A stretch of DNA of 64,000 nucleotides from Trichoplax adhaerens (lineage: Eukaryota > Placozoa > Uniplacotomia > Trichoplacea > Trichoplacidae): contig NW_002060945.1 in assembly GCF_000150275.1 (NCBI RefSeq), forward strand, positions 7,775,219-7,839,218, written 5' to 3'. The translations under genes and the position numbers were made by a program. The notes beneath the pieces were generated by a model. It made no database searches and was not told the origin of the DNA. It was given only the letters and a program-made list of their open reading frames with translations. Shown here piece after piece: positions 26,115 through 37,268 of the stretch. The stretch's first letter is position 1, and every line of letters starts with the position of its first letter.

Positions 26115-29100
26115 CTACCAATGTCTTCCTTCAATTGAAGCATATTGCTTTGGGATAGCTGACATCTTATCAAAGGAACTACAGGTAGATTCAATTATGA
26201 AAGTTTGTGAAATGAATATTTCTTTTATTGTTATTAACGCGCAATGACAATATTTGTACATACCTTTTAGCGGTCATTTCTTTAACTTTATATCGCATAA
26301 GGGATGTTGCTCGTGCTGTATCCCTTAACTAATGAAAGAGATATAGACGTTAAATTCAATAGACTATAGTCCATTATCCAAGAGAAATATTTATAACAGC
26401 AGTAGTGTAACCATCATAATAATGACTATGCCGCTATATGACATACTTTGCTTAAATTTTCTTCTTTGGCTGCAGCAATCTGCTGTCGTTTCCTATCTTT
26501 GCTCATAGCTTGAGCTGTAGTATATCTTTGCTTAAGTTCTTCCTGCTTCTTAATCCTTTAAATAACGAAGAATTTATAGCCATATTATACTATTATTTTA
26601 GATACACAGTAAGCGTTAAATGATTGAAACTTACTTCTTCATGTTTAATTTTTGACCGGCCTGACGAGCTTCCCTTTGCTCCTTCGCACGAAATCGTTTT
26701 TCCTCTTTAACTAACGCTGCAATCGTTTCTGCTTTTTCGAGTTTCTTCAATGGCAAATGAAATAGTTCATCACAAAACAAAGGCAATTTCAACATTAACC
26801 AACTAAATCATGATTACCAGATCCTCTTCTAGTTGTAGATGCTTCAGCCATTCGTCATGTTCTTCGGTCATCAACTTAGCAGTTTCTTGTTGCTTACGAA
26901 ATTGTTTTTGCATTTTCATGCTATTCGGATATTATAATTAATTCTTACATAAGTTATGCATCATTTTGTTAAGTTTACTAACTACTTCAAAATCTAAGAT
27001 TATTTCACATTTTATTAACGAATTAAGCGGCTAATTTTATAAGTAATAATTATAATATAAGAGCGACTATGCAGTTTAGTTTCTGGCTAGCATACATCTC
27101 AGCCCTCATTTCTTCAGCCTTAATTTGCTGCTGCCGCTTATAATTAGTATCAGCTCTTAAATGCTTTAATTCAATGGAATTTTGTAAATAATGTTGATCT
27201 TCCCTATATATAAAAACGAAATGTCGCAATAAGTACCCACAGCGCTGCTAATGTGATATCACATTCAAATAATTTGTACAAGTTACTTCTAATAGCTGGT
27301 GCTTTCAAAACCTACCTTGTTTTCATCTCATTGTCATATTTCTTTTTGTCATGTTCTAGCTCACTTTTTAAATTATTTGCACCAATTCTCTACATGGCAA
27401 TAGGAAGATTTAGTTATCGTCTTAATTAATTTAATTTAATGTTAGGGATTGTAGCGAATTGCTGTACATTACAGCTACTTTGATAACATATCTTTATTGT
27501 ATCTTTTATTATAGATACGAAGAGTGATGATGACATAGCTCAAATTTGATATTATCATATGCTGATTAGATATCTTACAAGTTGATCTTCACGACTTCGG
27601 ATTTGACGGTTAATTCTAGCATTTTCTTCAATTCGTAAATTTCTTAAATGATTTTGAATGGCTTTAGCGTTTCGATATTCTTCCTCTACCTTCAGATTGT
27701 ACTCCTACAATGTTATCATGAAATTACGGTGTTACACTGTTGATGACATAGAATTTAGTAATCCTACTAGGAAAGAAAGATTTCCTAACACCGTAAAGTT
27801 CAACGACACCCTAGAGGAGTTTTGATCATATCTTAACCAGTACAATTGCTACATAATCAGATCAGGACAATCATGTAGTGTTATAGAAATCTACTGGTAA
27901 GTTTATATTACTAAATAATAATCACACTTTATAGTAACTAACGCAATTTAGGAAAGTAAATGTTATACGTATCTTTGTATGCCTTCAAGGTACGATCTAA
28001 ACGTAATAGGGGCATACAATACCTTATAATTTTGAGTATCAACTAACATATTTTAGCAATTAACTTAATATATCGCGACTAACTTGATTCTTTTTTTTGG
28101 ATTGATCTTGTAATATTTTCAGTTGAATTTGCTGTTCCTATTCATGTGTCAATTGTTTATTTTATTTGCAAATGAACGAAAGACAACCTTAACGTATGTG
28201 TGTAATTTACCAATAACTTTTGTTTAGCTGATGTAATAGCTGCCAATTTAGCATCCTTCTCTTGAATTTTTTCTATTTTGAATTTTCTTTGTACTTCATT
28301 CTCATAGTCAACTTTTGCTTTCTGTTGTTCCTACAACAAATATGTTCAGATCAGAAGCAGTACTTAAATATCAGCTGCTTACTGCGCTTACGAACAAATT
28401 GACATCCAAATATAAAGCTGTTTAATAAACTGATTCAATATCTTACGTTCCCTATAGTTAATTATCTACCTGTGCTGCAAGTCTAGCACGATTTGATTCT
28501 CTAATTTCCTCCTTTTTGCGATTTAAATTCATTGCCATTTTTTCATCTAAAGCCAGTCTTTGTTGTTCCCAATTTAAATTCGCAAGTCTTCTGACTCTAT
28601 CACTTTCTTCCTCCTCTCTATGTCTATTAAGCATTAATTCTATAATTTTCCGATCCTATTATTTAAAATTAAAATGTTAAGTATAAAGAGTATAATAGAT
28701 CATTTTCGAGGCTTAACATGTGAGAAATCTTAATGTACAAAAATCAAATAACATGCATCAATAGCTTATTATTCTTTGTTACTTTTTCAGGTACTCCAAT
28801 GTTAATGCTTTCCAATTTCTTTTTACGGTTTTTGATCACTTTCGAATTTCTATTACGTGCAGGCTGTTTCTTTGATCTTAAAATAATTAACAACTATATT
28901 ACTTTAAACATCAGTTATATCGAAACTCGTATTTGGGTAGTTAAATTACTCTGGATAGCTTGCTATACTACGTGTATGTTACAAGAAAACAGATAATAAC
29001 TTTGGTTTGCTGTGCTTCTTAACTATCATTTGCGGAACATCTTGCTCGGAATGTGGTAATGATTCTCTTCTAAATTCACTGACTATCCTTTCTAACTCAT

Positions 29101-30509
29101 CATCTACTCAAGATAGAAAAAGAGAAAGGTTTTTAAGCTTTGAATCAATCGTTATCATAAGCCTAGGTACGTAAAACTTACTAGAATACTTTCGTAAAAC
29201 TTTCCCTGTTCGGCCTGATTCTTTTATTTCCTCATGAGGAGGATCAACTACGTCTTCATGTCGGTTATAATGGCAATGAAAAATATTATTTATCATTTCA
29301 AAACAGCCAAAATCGAAACTTCAGATGCAGATGCAACTTAATCAAACTGTGAAATGACTACCTGTAGCTATTGTTTCATTCTCCTGCCACATCATTCTTT
29401 CGCGCTCTTCTCGACAAAGTTTTAATTTACCTATAAACACAATAATTTCATAGTGTCGTTAGCAATTTCCTCCACAATCGTCCTATCAAAAATAATTCCA
29501 TTCTACAGCTTGTGATATTATGAATATCCTATCTTACGCCGCCTTTCCGCCTCCATATCTCTGTAATTGGTATATATTTGACTGTACGATAAATTGGGAT
29601 CAGCTTCTTTACATTGGATTTCTACTTCAGATAAACTTTTGTACAATAGTTCCGTTGGCTGATGGTTAAGTTAGAAATTAATGAAATGACAGCATAGCAT
29701 TAAATGTATAGTACTTTAACTTTCTTTGCAAGCAGATATTACATGCGAAAAGAGCAAAAGATTGCAGTATATTTTAAATTTTTAATGTACCTTGATGTCG
29801 TGACGGGCACAAGCCTAGTATTGATGTAAACAAAATTTGACGACAAGGAGTATTAAATTTTGATTAATTATGAAATTAATAGTTATATTTTTACACAATG
29901 AATTGAGGTGATTAGGTTAGGTATAATTACCTCAAGTGATCTGGGGCTAGTTAAAATATATCGACAATTTTGCATTTTGTCATCATCGAAATTATATAAG
30001 TTTAGCATCATAATTTCTTCCACCTCTTTGTCATCACCTAATGAATAGTTTTTAGCATTATCAATTTATGATTACAGGTAATTTAGTAATAGTAGAAACG
30101 TTGCAGCGATTTCATTATGGTATTCCTAATCAAAGTAAAGTTTACGTAATAGTTTTTTAGGAATTATTATGGACATAATCAATCAATTCTTAATGATGTC
30201 AAGTACTCCTAGTTGTAGTACCGTTCGTAATTATAATTTGGTGATGATAAAATAAAATAAACAAAAATAATTTTCGGATGATTACGTGTGCTAGGGGTCG
30301 ATTACCCCTTTAAATGAAATAGAAAGTCTATTGCCTAATAACGTATTGCAATCATTCAATCTTTGCATGCAGAAATCTCTAACATAAACTAATATTATAG
30401 TGACTGTTATGATTGGAATATGCTATGTGATCATACTTACTATCGCCATCATCTTGTAAGATGTTCTGCTCATCATCGTCAACAGTTGCTCCCAGTATTA
30501 GTTCATTAC
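26115..30509 (-). CDS. Long coiled-coil protein, N-terminus unresolved
   Basis: At least 18 exons in phase (minus): 30509-30441, 30037-29931, 29658-29538, 29430-29362, 29253-29182, 29103-29001, 28876-28783, 28655-28470, 28330-28211, 28137-28084, 27704-27579, 27389-27316, 27203-27096, 26920-26818, 26744-26635, 26555-26447, 26328-26264, 26178-26115. They encode about 584 residues. The N-terminal part is acidic (TVDDDEQNILQDDGD), followed by a basic patch (KNRKKK). The rest is an almost unbroken charged helix rich in E, K, R and Q (REEEESDRVRRLANLNWEQQ; EEMRAEMYA-type stretches), ending SAIPKQYASIEGRHW. The style resembles axonemal or trichohyalin-like coiled-coil proteins with a short LP/IP-x-x-Y tail, but I cannot name the family. 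The first listed exon starts in phase 2, so an upstream start exon is missing. A tiny ATG exon near 30586 is one possibility. Confidence 0.8.
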
Positions 30510-30769
30510 CTGGAATATCGACCAATATATTATTTAGTCAAAGTTATGCCGTACATATAGTGTCCATAAATATATAAAATTGGCGTTAAATGACCGTTTT
30601 AAATTAAGTATTATCCAATGTCTTTAGCCGTTTCCAATCTCAATGGAAAAGATACACTTTGTATGCTATCATATAATATCACTGTAACTCAATTTCGTAA
30701 CTATAATGTACGCATAGGTTTGGCTACAGAAGGTTCAGCTATCGGTACAGTACATCGATGATACATTAA

Positions 30770-31610
30770 CGGCAAGTAAGATGCATTTCTTTAGTAGAAG
30801 AATGAATGCACATCCTATCAATAACTAGTCGCTATCTATTCTACAGTGCAATGATACATTGGTAGCCTATAATATTCATTTCTTTGCACAAGCATTGATG
30901 TGCATCCTACAGCAACTAGTCGATATCTACTGTATAACATTCATTGCGTTTGCAACAAGAATTGATGCACGTTATACCAACAACTACCCGAATATGCACT
31001 CTACAGCTAGGCGTTTCCGCAGTTGGGCATATAACATTCATTTCTTTCGTAGGAGCATTGATGGACATTATATATCAACTAATCGATATCTACTCTATAA
31101 GATTGATTTCTTTTGCAGAAGAATTCATGCAAGCCATACTAACAACTGGTCGACATCTACCCTACAGTGCAATGATGCATTCGTGGCTTCAAACATTCAG
31201 ATCTTTCGTAGAAGAACGGATGTACATCTAACAGCAACTAATCGATCTCTACTTAGTATTGGATGAGTGCAATCGTAACATGAAGCATTTCTTGTCGAAG
31301 GGTTGATGGACACCATTTAGCCAGTCATTACATCGATACATTGGTGATCTGGACACATAACATTCATTTTTATTATTTTTGTAGAAGAGTTGATTTCCAT
31401 CCGACATCAACTAGTTGATATCTACGGTATCTACGATACTCGATCGTGCATCACTCCATTGGTGGCCTATAAACATGAGCAACTTCTATTGCAGAAGAAT
31501 TGCTATACTCAATATCATACAACAACAACCCGCAGATATCTCTTGACGACTGTAGACCGATATACGGTCGAAGTGGCATGCAACATGGAGTTTGCATTTC
31601 GTTTGTAGCA
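30770..31610. repeat. Degenerate tandem repeat block A
   Basis: At least six diverged copies of a unit containing ATAACATTCATTTCTTT, GTAGAAGAATTGATGCACAT, a CAACTAGTCGATATCTAC block and often TACAGTGCAATGATACATTG. Spacing varies from about 75 to 130 bases. The repeats keep a plus-strand frame of 135 codons open at 30859-31266 (its recurring NIHFF..RID and TNRYLL.. words simply reflect the repeat), which I do not regard as a gene. Confidence 0.75.
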
Positions 31611-32029
31611 GAATACTGGATAACCGATCATAAATAAGTGTATATATATATAGAATCGTATCGAGACGAGTAGATCTAACCTTGACTTGGTCTCTTAACA
31701 GTTTTGGTTGCCATGATACATATCCAAGGATACCTGGCGGGACGATTTTGTAGGATGATTTCGAATTAGCAGCCGGTGGCCACCGTCACAGCTAACAGTA
31801 GATTACTATACCGTACTTGTACTTACTATACACTCATACCGGTGGCAACAGGAGGGGTGGTTTCCCTTTTCCCGCCAAAGTTTGTCTGACAGGCAAAGAT
31901 GAGTGAAAACACTTGAACAGCACCAATACAGTACACATAGTAAGTTTCCACAACGACTGTATGGTGTACTATACAGTAGACACTCGGACGTAAAACAGCA
32001 TGATGGCAACAGACCTGAGAAAAGTTTGG
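31611..32029. promoter_or_regulatory. Promoter-like stretch with an E2F-type site
   Basis: Less AT-rich than its surroundings. It contains TTTTCCCGCCAAAG near 31868-31881, an excellent match to the E2F/DP consensus TTTSSCGC and close to a palindrome. TACAGTACAC and GTACTATACAGTAG words follow at 31925-31980. It could serve the minus-strand coiled-coil gene whose start lies to the left, or an unseen gene. No convincing exon is present. Confidence 0.3.
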
Positions 32030-33170
32030 TAAAATAAAATTCACTTTCTTACTTTATATAAAATATGAATAAAATAGAAATCAAATGGATAAGAATAAGT
32101 GTTAGTTTGTTATTTCGTATAAAATATGACAGATCAGATGACAACATGACCGGCATGGTTCAACTTCAACGCTAAAATAAACTTCACCTTCTTACTTTAT
32201 ATAAAACATGAAGCACACTGAATAAGAATGAAGGTTAATTTCTTATTTCGACAAAACATCACCAACATGCTTAAACTTAAACGCTGAAATAAAGTTCACT
32301 TTCTTACTTTATATAAAACATGAAGCACGCTAAATAAGAATGAGGGTTAGTGTATTATTTCCTACAAAATATGGCCAACATGGTTAAAATAAAACTCTAA
32401 AATAAAGTTTACTTTCTTACTTTGTGTAAAATATTGTAGTGTACGCGTTGTTAACCCTAGGTTCTTAATCCGTCAACTCAAAATTCTGAGTTGTTAAAAT
32501 CAAGCAAATCCCTAATGTGACACAAAATAGTCAACACCGTATAATTGACTTATAGCAGTGAAGTTTATGAACGTCCGTGTATCGTCCGTCGGAGAAGAAC
32601 CCCAATTTCTTCCCCTCATCATAGCAGTCGAAAATGGCTAAGATAAACCGGATAATCGACTTATAAATTATCATCAATTGCTCCTCTACAAAGGAGTCAT
32701 CCATCACTTTAGTACTTTGCTTAATAGCATTGCCTAATATGGCTATCAATTGCGGCCTTATATAGCACATACTAAACGTTTACTGTTTCATCATGCAAGC
32801 CTTATCAACACTTACTTTACGAAGACATACAATTCTTCACTACATACTATCACTGTGTTGCTTAAACAAAACTACTGTAATTAGCTGAAATCACTACAAA
32901 CGTGAACTACACTGAATAAGAAAGAATAAGGGTTAGTTTATTATTTCGACAAAACATCAATAACATGCTTAAACTTAAACGCTATAATAAAGTTCACTTT
33001 CTTGCTTTGTATAAAACATGAAGCACGCTGAATAAGAATGAGGGTTAGTTTATTATTTCGTATAAAACATGACGGATCAGATGACAACATGACCGACATG
33101 GTTAAACTTAAACTCTGAAATAAAGTTCACTTTCTTACTTTGTCTAAAACTTGAAGCACACAGAATAAGA
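32030..33170. repeat. Tandem repeat block B, 110-130 bp unit
   Basis: About six units begin with AAATAAAGTTCACTTTCTTA, then CTTTATATAAAACATGAAGC, GAATAAGAATGAGGGTTAG, TTATTATTTCG and ACATGCTTAAACTTAAACGC. Starts are near 32030, 32170, 32283, 32397, 32980 and 33113. Some units carry an extra GACGGATCAGATGACAACAT segment. The array is interrupted at about 32445-32885 by unrelated sequence. Confidence 0.85.
32445..32885 (-). other. Non-repeat insert within block B with a 79-codon frame
   Basis: A 0.44 kb segment unlike the flanking repeat units. Its minus strand holds an open frame of 79 codons (32770..32531), starting MCYIRPQLIAILGNAIKQST and containing a helix-rich stretch (QLMIIYKSIIRFILAIFDCY). 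I do not recognise it. It could be a captured exon fragment or chance. Insertion of this segment into the repeat array is inferred from array interruption only. Confidence 0.35.
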
Positions 33171-33174
33171 ATAT

Positions 33175-34015
33175 TCGCTGCAAATTGCATTCATAAATGC
33201 TTCCTATATACTGTAGAACGAACGGACAATTGCACACAATCTTGCAATCTAAAGTACAATGGAACAGTAGCCATGCTGCAAGCAGTCTCAGCTGGTAGAA
33301 GTAAAAAATAAAACCTCTATGGTCACCATTCACAACCATAGAGGTTTCGCAAGCGTACAAGTAAAAAGCTTTCGGATCATATGTGATTTACGGTCACCAA
33401 AAAACATAAGCTCTCTATTCCAAGGCTTTTTATCCACCTTAGACAGAGTATCAAATTACCCGCAGAAAGAAACTACCTTAAGCTCTCCGTTTCTTTAAGT
33501 TTTGCCCAGGAATATCCTAATTTATCCTTAGACTTTTTCATCCATCTCGAGGTTTCACAATCATAGAAGTAAATAGCTTTCTTTCGCGCAATGTCGTAAA
33601 TTGCGTTTGTGAATACTTTCTTATTTATAACAGACAATTGCACACAATCTAATGTTCGATTGAAAAATAGTCGTGCTGTAGTCTCAGCTGGTAGAGGTAA
33701 AAAAAACCTCCATGGTCACCACTCACAACCATAAAAGTAAAAACCTTTCTTTCGCGCAATGCTGCAAATTGTGTTCTATGAATGCTTTCTATTTAGAATC
33801 TTCGAACAGACAATTGCACACAATCTTACAATTTAACGTACAATTAAGAGTCATGATGCTGTAAGTAGTCTCAGCGAGTAGAGGTAAAGAACCTGTATGG
33901 TCACCACTCACAACCATAAAAGTAAAACCTTTCTTCCGAACAGTGCTGTAAATTGCATTTATGAAATACTTTCCACTGTATAGAATAGACAATTTCATGC
34001 AATCTAAAATGCTGT
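33175..34015. repeat. Tandem repeat block C, about 175 bp unit
   Basis: Copies anchored on CAATTGCACACAATCT occur near 33228, 33632 and 33809, with a decayed copy near 33983. The unit also contains GTAGTCTCAGC.GGTAGA, CCT..ATGGTCACCA.TCACA and CTTTCTTTCGCGCAATGCTG. The interval 33366-33590 is a more diverged or interrupted stretch. Minus-strand frames within it share the same peptide words because of the repeat. Confidence 0.8.
33311..33346. repeat. Perfect 13-bp inverted repeat (hairpin)
   Basis: AAACCTCTATGGT at 33311-33323 is matched exactly by ACCATAGAGGTTT at 33334-33346, with a ten-base spacer. It sits inside repeat block C. In the other copies of the unit the second arm has decayed (ACCATAAAAG). 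Confidence 0.85.
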
Positions 34016-36074
34016 ATAAATATTATCTAGCATATTATGTATAGCACTGTGATAAAGTGACATCAAAATGATCTGGTAAGAATTTCCTTTCGTTATTAAC
34101 TTCGCATTATGATTTGAACTCGTAAAGCATCCTTTCAATGATACAATGCTATAAATGGCGTATTGTAATATTGTGTACTTCATGTAGAGTTGTAACTAGT
34201 TGTAACGATAGGATTTTTCTTCGTTTAGAATCTCTCTCATATCATATTAAAGATATACTCATCTAATTAAAGTAACACACAAAATCCCCTCATATTATAC
34301 GTATTATACGTAGTAACGTAGATATCTGCAAGGAATGGACAATTACATACGCTATAATTACAAATTGTTAACTCTACAAAAATCCGATCATTACTTAGTC
34401 ACTCGACTAATACAATGACAGGTTTTACAATATTCCTGAATGCAGGTCCAGTTACGCCTTAGGAATCTGAATTCTCGCGAGTACAGCATATCCACCATTG
34501 CGAATTTCCAATCACACATGGCTTATTATTCAGACAGTAGACTCGTTTATATGATTAGAGCAAGATGATTTCTGACTCTCCGACTGGAGTAAAATAGTAA
34601 AAACAGAAATAGTTTATAGCAATCGATGCAAGGATAATTATAATCAATGATAATTATTTACTATACAGTATATCATGATTTCAAGATAGAAACTACGATA
34701 CAATATACGGTAATGTATAAATCCTATAAATGTTAGATTTCAAAATGTAAATCGGCTCTGGTATCCTTGCTCCATTATAGCTCCAATGTTATATTTCGAT
34801 ACAACTATGTTGTCGGGATATCAAGACATCAAATATCATCCGATTTTATGCCTGTCTTACTCCCTATTTTGACTATGGTATGCCAAATTTACGGTAGGTA
34901 TTTTTATCTACGCGCCGTACAAGAAAAATTGTAGATAATTTCATAACCTATTCATACAAGGATAATTATGCAATCCTCAAGATATTCTTATAACCTAAAG
35001 GAATATCGATTGTAGACTAAGTACATGCCGTGTCAATGCGATTAAAGCTATTAAATCAATTTGATAAGAAACCATCAATGAAGAGTTCAACAATTGTACA
35101 CACTTATAGAGACAGTGTATATTCAATCGTGGTACATCTTTTAATATATAGTTTGCAAGGTAGGAATAGAAAGCCATTCCCTTACAATGTGTAGATAGGA
35201 CTGCAAATAATTTCTAAAATTACTTGTTAACTATGACTGACGAGATCATTAGAATAATAATACGGCTAATAAATAGTACTGCACATTGTAGAAATTATAC
35301 TGAACATTTATTGTAACTATACTATAATAAGCCATCATTATGTGTTGCAATTACCACAAATTAAAGTAATGACTAAAAGTCCTCACTCAATCATAGTTAC
35401 GGTCTGCGAGAATGTCCGATCGGAAGCTATATTAGTTACACTCTTTTTTTCTATACGTTATTACTGTATCTCTACTCAATAGGTTGCATTACTTCAGCTA
35501 ATATTATGTAATATGGTAAATCAGAAGGTAATTACTTATTGTTACTATGAGTTTTTTCACTGTCAATATGTTACTGCTATATCTTACTGGACATATTTTC
35601 GTACTGCTTGATATTGCATTAATTCAGTATAATTTATAGCAGTATATCTACGTGAATTATCATATCCTAATAGTTCGTTATCTCTGTGTATTGAAAGCTA
35701 TATCTAATCAATACACTTGCACGAGTCTATGAGTCATACAAATTTGCTCAAAAATTAGCTCCATAAAATAGAATATTACTAGATCTTGCGCTACCATATA
35801 TGATATTGTAACTCTCTACGGATTACTGACTAAGTCGATACAATTATTAACCCTACCGTTCATACGTAAGGTAGTGTAACGTCTATCTCGTTATAACCTA
35901 TCGAAAGCTATATAGTAACTAATAAAGATATCTTTACATACTAATACTAACAAAGAAATTTAGTTCAGAAATTCACTTTTATCTACAATATTGATAACCA
36001 TACTTTATCATCGACTGTCAATTGAATATAAAGGCTTCACTTCATATCTCTAGGTTATAAAAAGGAAACATGTA
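34016..36074. other. Intergenic, nothing recognised
   Basis: AT-rich sequence without a convincing exon, RNA gene or array on either strand. The right end should contain the 3' untranslated region of the methyltransferase-like gene. Confidence 0.4.
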
Positions 36075-37268
36075 TTATGTAAATTGAAAAGTTGAAGATT
36101 CACTTGGGCCTTGTGGATCAAGTAATTCAACAAATTGGCTCTTAAACTCAGCAACTTGATCAAAATCAATTTCAACATTTGTTTGACGATTAATGTCAGC
36201 AACTTGCTGATGAATTTGATTAACTAATTCAGTTAATCCTTGACGCGATGTTAAAACGATAGTTTGATAGTATAACGGCAATTGGTGACTGCAGAATTTT
36301 GCCAGTAATTGATATCCCTGATAGTATTGCTTCCGTCTTTGCCAATTATAATGTTGAAACGTAAAGGCAGGAAATTGTAATTTTAAAAAATCCTCCATAC
36401 CAATTTCTTCTAGTGGTGTATGACTGATAAATTCTAAAATATCCCAAACTTGTCTAGCTTGATCGTCGGCACATGCTTTATCCAATTTTTCCGCGGTGAT
36501 TATTTTTTCCACATTATCATTAACTTGCGGTAGCGGTATAATATCTTTCATAGTTATAACGCTGTAGGGAATACCTTCCTTTTGGCAAGCATGAATTAAA
36601 GCTAACGTGCCATACGGACAAGATCTTTTGGAGAAATAACTTGTTAAGACACCCATCAGCCCAGGGCATAAATCAGTTAAGAAAGCGATACCATTACTTG
36701 CTAACTGATGGTGAATTGATAGTAGAGCTGATTTAAGTCGTGGTTGATCAGTAAATTCAGCCGGAGTGCCACAAGTATTATCATTCATGGTGTATAAATA
36801 GGAAGTACTAAATTGCCAAAAGATACTTATGGGCTGATTACGCTGGCCATCATGTTGATTGGTATCACTATTGCCACTAAATTGTTCAAAATTGAAACCT
36901 TCTTCAATTAAATCGTAGTCATAGATACAATCATCAGAACTTAATTTTGATTTCCACAATTGGATCCTTTCTTCACATAATTCTATGCCTTTTGCCCGTA
37001 TGCGATCAAAACCGATTTGTTGAAAGCAACTTTTAATCAATGTTGATGTTGTTCCATCGCCACACATCAGATGTAAGAAATAGGGTGGATTGGTATCTTG
37101 ATTAGTTGTTGAATCGATGAAAATATTGTCAATCCTTTTTCGTAATTGTTGGATGAGTTGACAAGTTTGGACTGTCCCATGCCGAACAATGTCAGTCAAA
37201 TTGGTAGCTGTTCGAGACCAATTCATATAGCGTTGATAACGTGGCGGCTGGTTCAGGTTTTCTTCCAT
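36075..37268 (-). CDS. Intronless SAM-dependent methyltransferase-like protein
   Basis: A single uninterrupted frame of 397 codons. Residues about 63-80 read FLHLMCGDGTTSTLIKSC, a plausible glycine-containing SAM-binding motif I. KGIELCEERIQLW follows about 15 residues later, with an acidic residue placed as in motif II of class I Rossmann methyltransferases. A later stretch, ALLSIHHQLASNGIAFLTDL, resembles the helix-strand element before the last sheet strands. No signal peptide or membrane segment is seen. The substrate is unknown. It is the only intronless gene of this size here, among neighbours with 4 to 27 exons, so a retrocopy or horizontal acquisition is possible. Base composition is not obviously different from that of the neighbours. 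The family call is moderate; the gene itself is likely real because of its length in AT-rich DNA. Confidence 0.7.
   Translation of the reverse strand: MEENLNQPPRYQRYMNWSRTATNLTDIVRHGTVQTCQLIQQLRKRIDNIFIDSTTNQDTNPPYFLHLMCGDGTTSTLIKSCFQQIGFDRIRAKGIELCEERIQLWKSKLSSDDCIYDYDLIEEGFNFEQFSGNSDTNQHDGQRNQPISIFWQFSTSYLYTMNDNTCGTPAEFTDQPRLKSALLSIHHQLASNGIAFLTDLCPGLMGVLTSYFSKRSCPYGTLALIHACQKEGIPYSVITMKDIIPLPQVNDNVEKIITAEKLDKACADDQARQVWDILEFISHTPLEEIGMEDFLKLQFPAFTFQHYNWQRRKQYYQGYQLLAKFCSHQLPLYYQTIVLTSRQGLTELVNQIHQQVADINRQTNVEIDFDQVAEFKSQFVELLDPQGPSESSTFQFT

Noticed and set aside
30610-30668. Possible first exon of the coiled-coil gene (SFPLRLETAKDI)
   Set aside because: Reads well on the minus strand but has no GT donor before the in-frame stop, so it cannot join the next exon.
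30859-31266. 135-codon plus-strand frame
   Set aside because: Its periodic peptide is produced by tandem repeat block A. A second frame of the same DNA is also open, and there is no sign of coding constraint.
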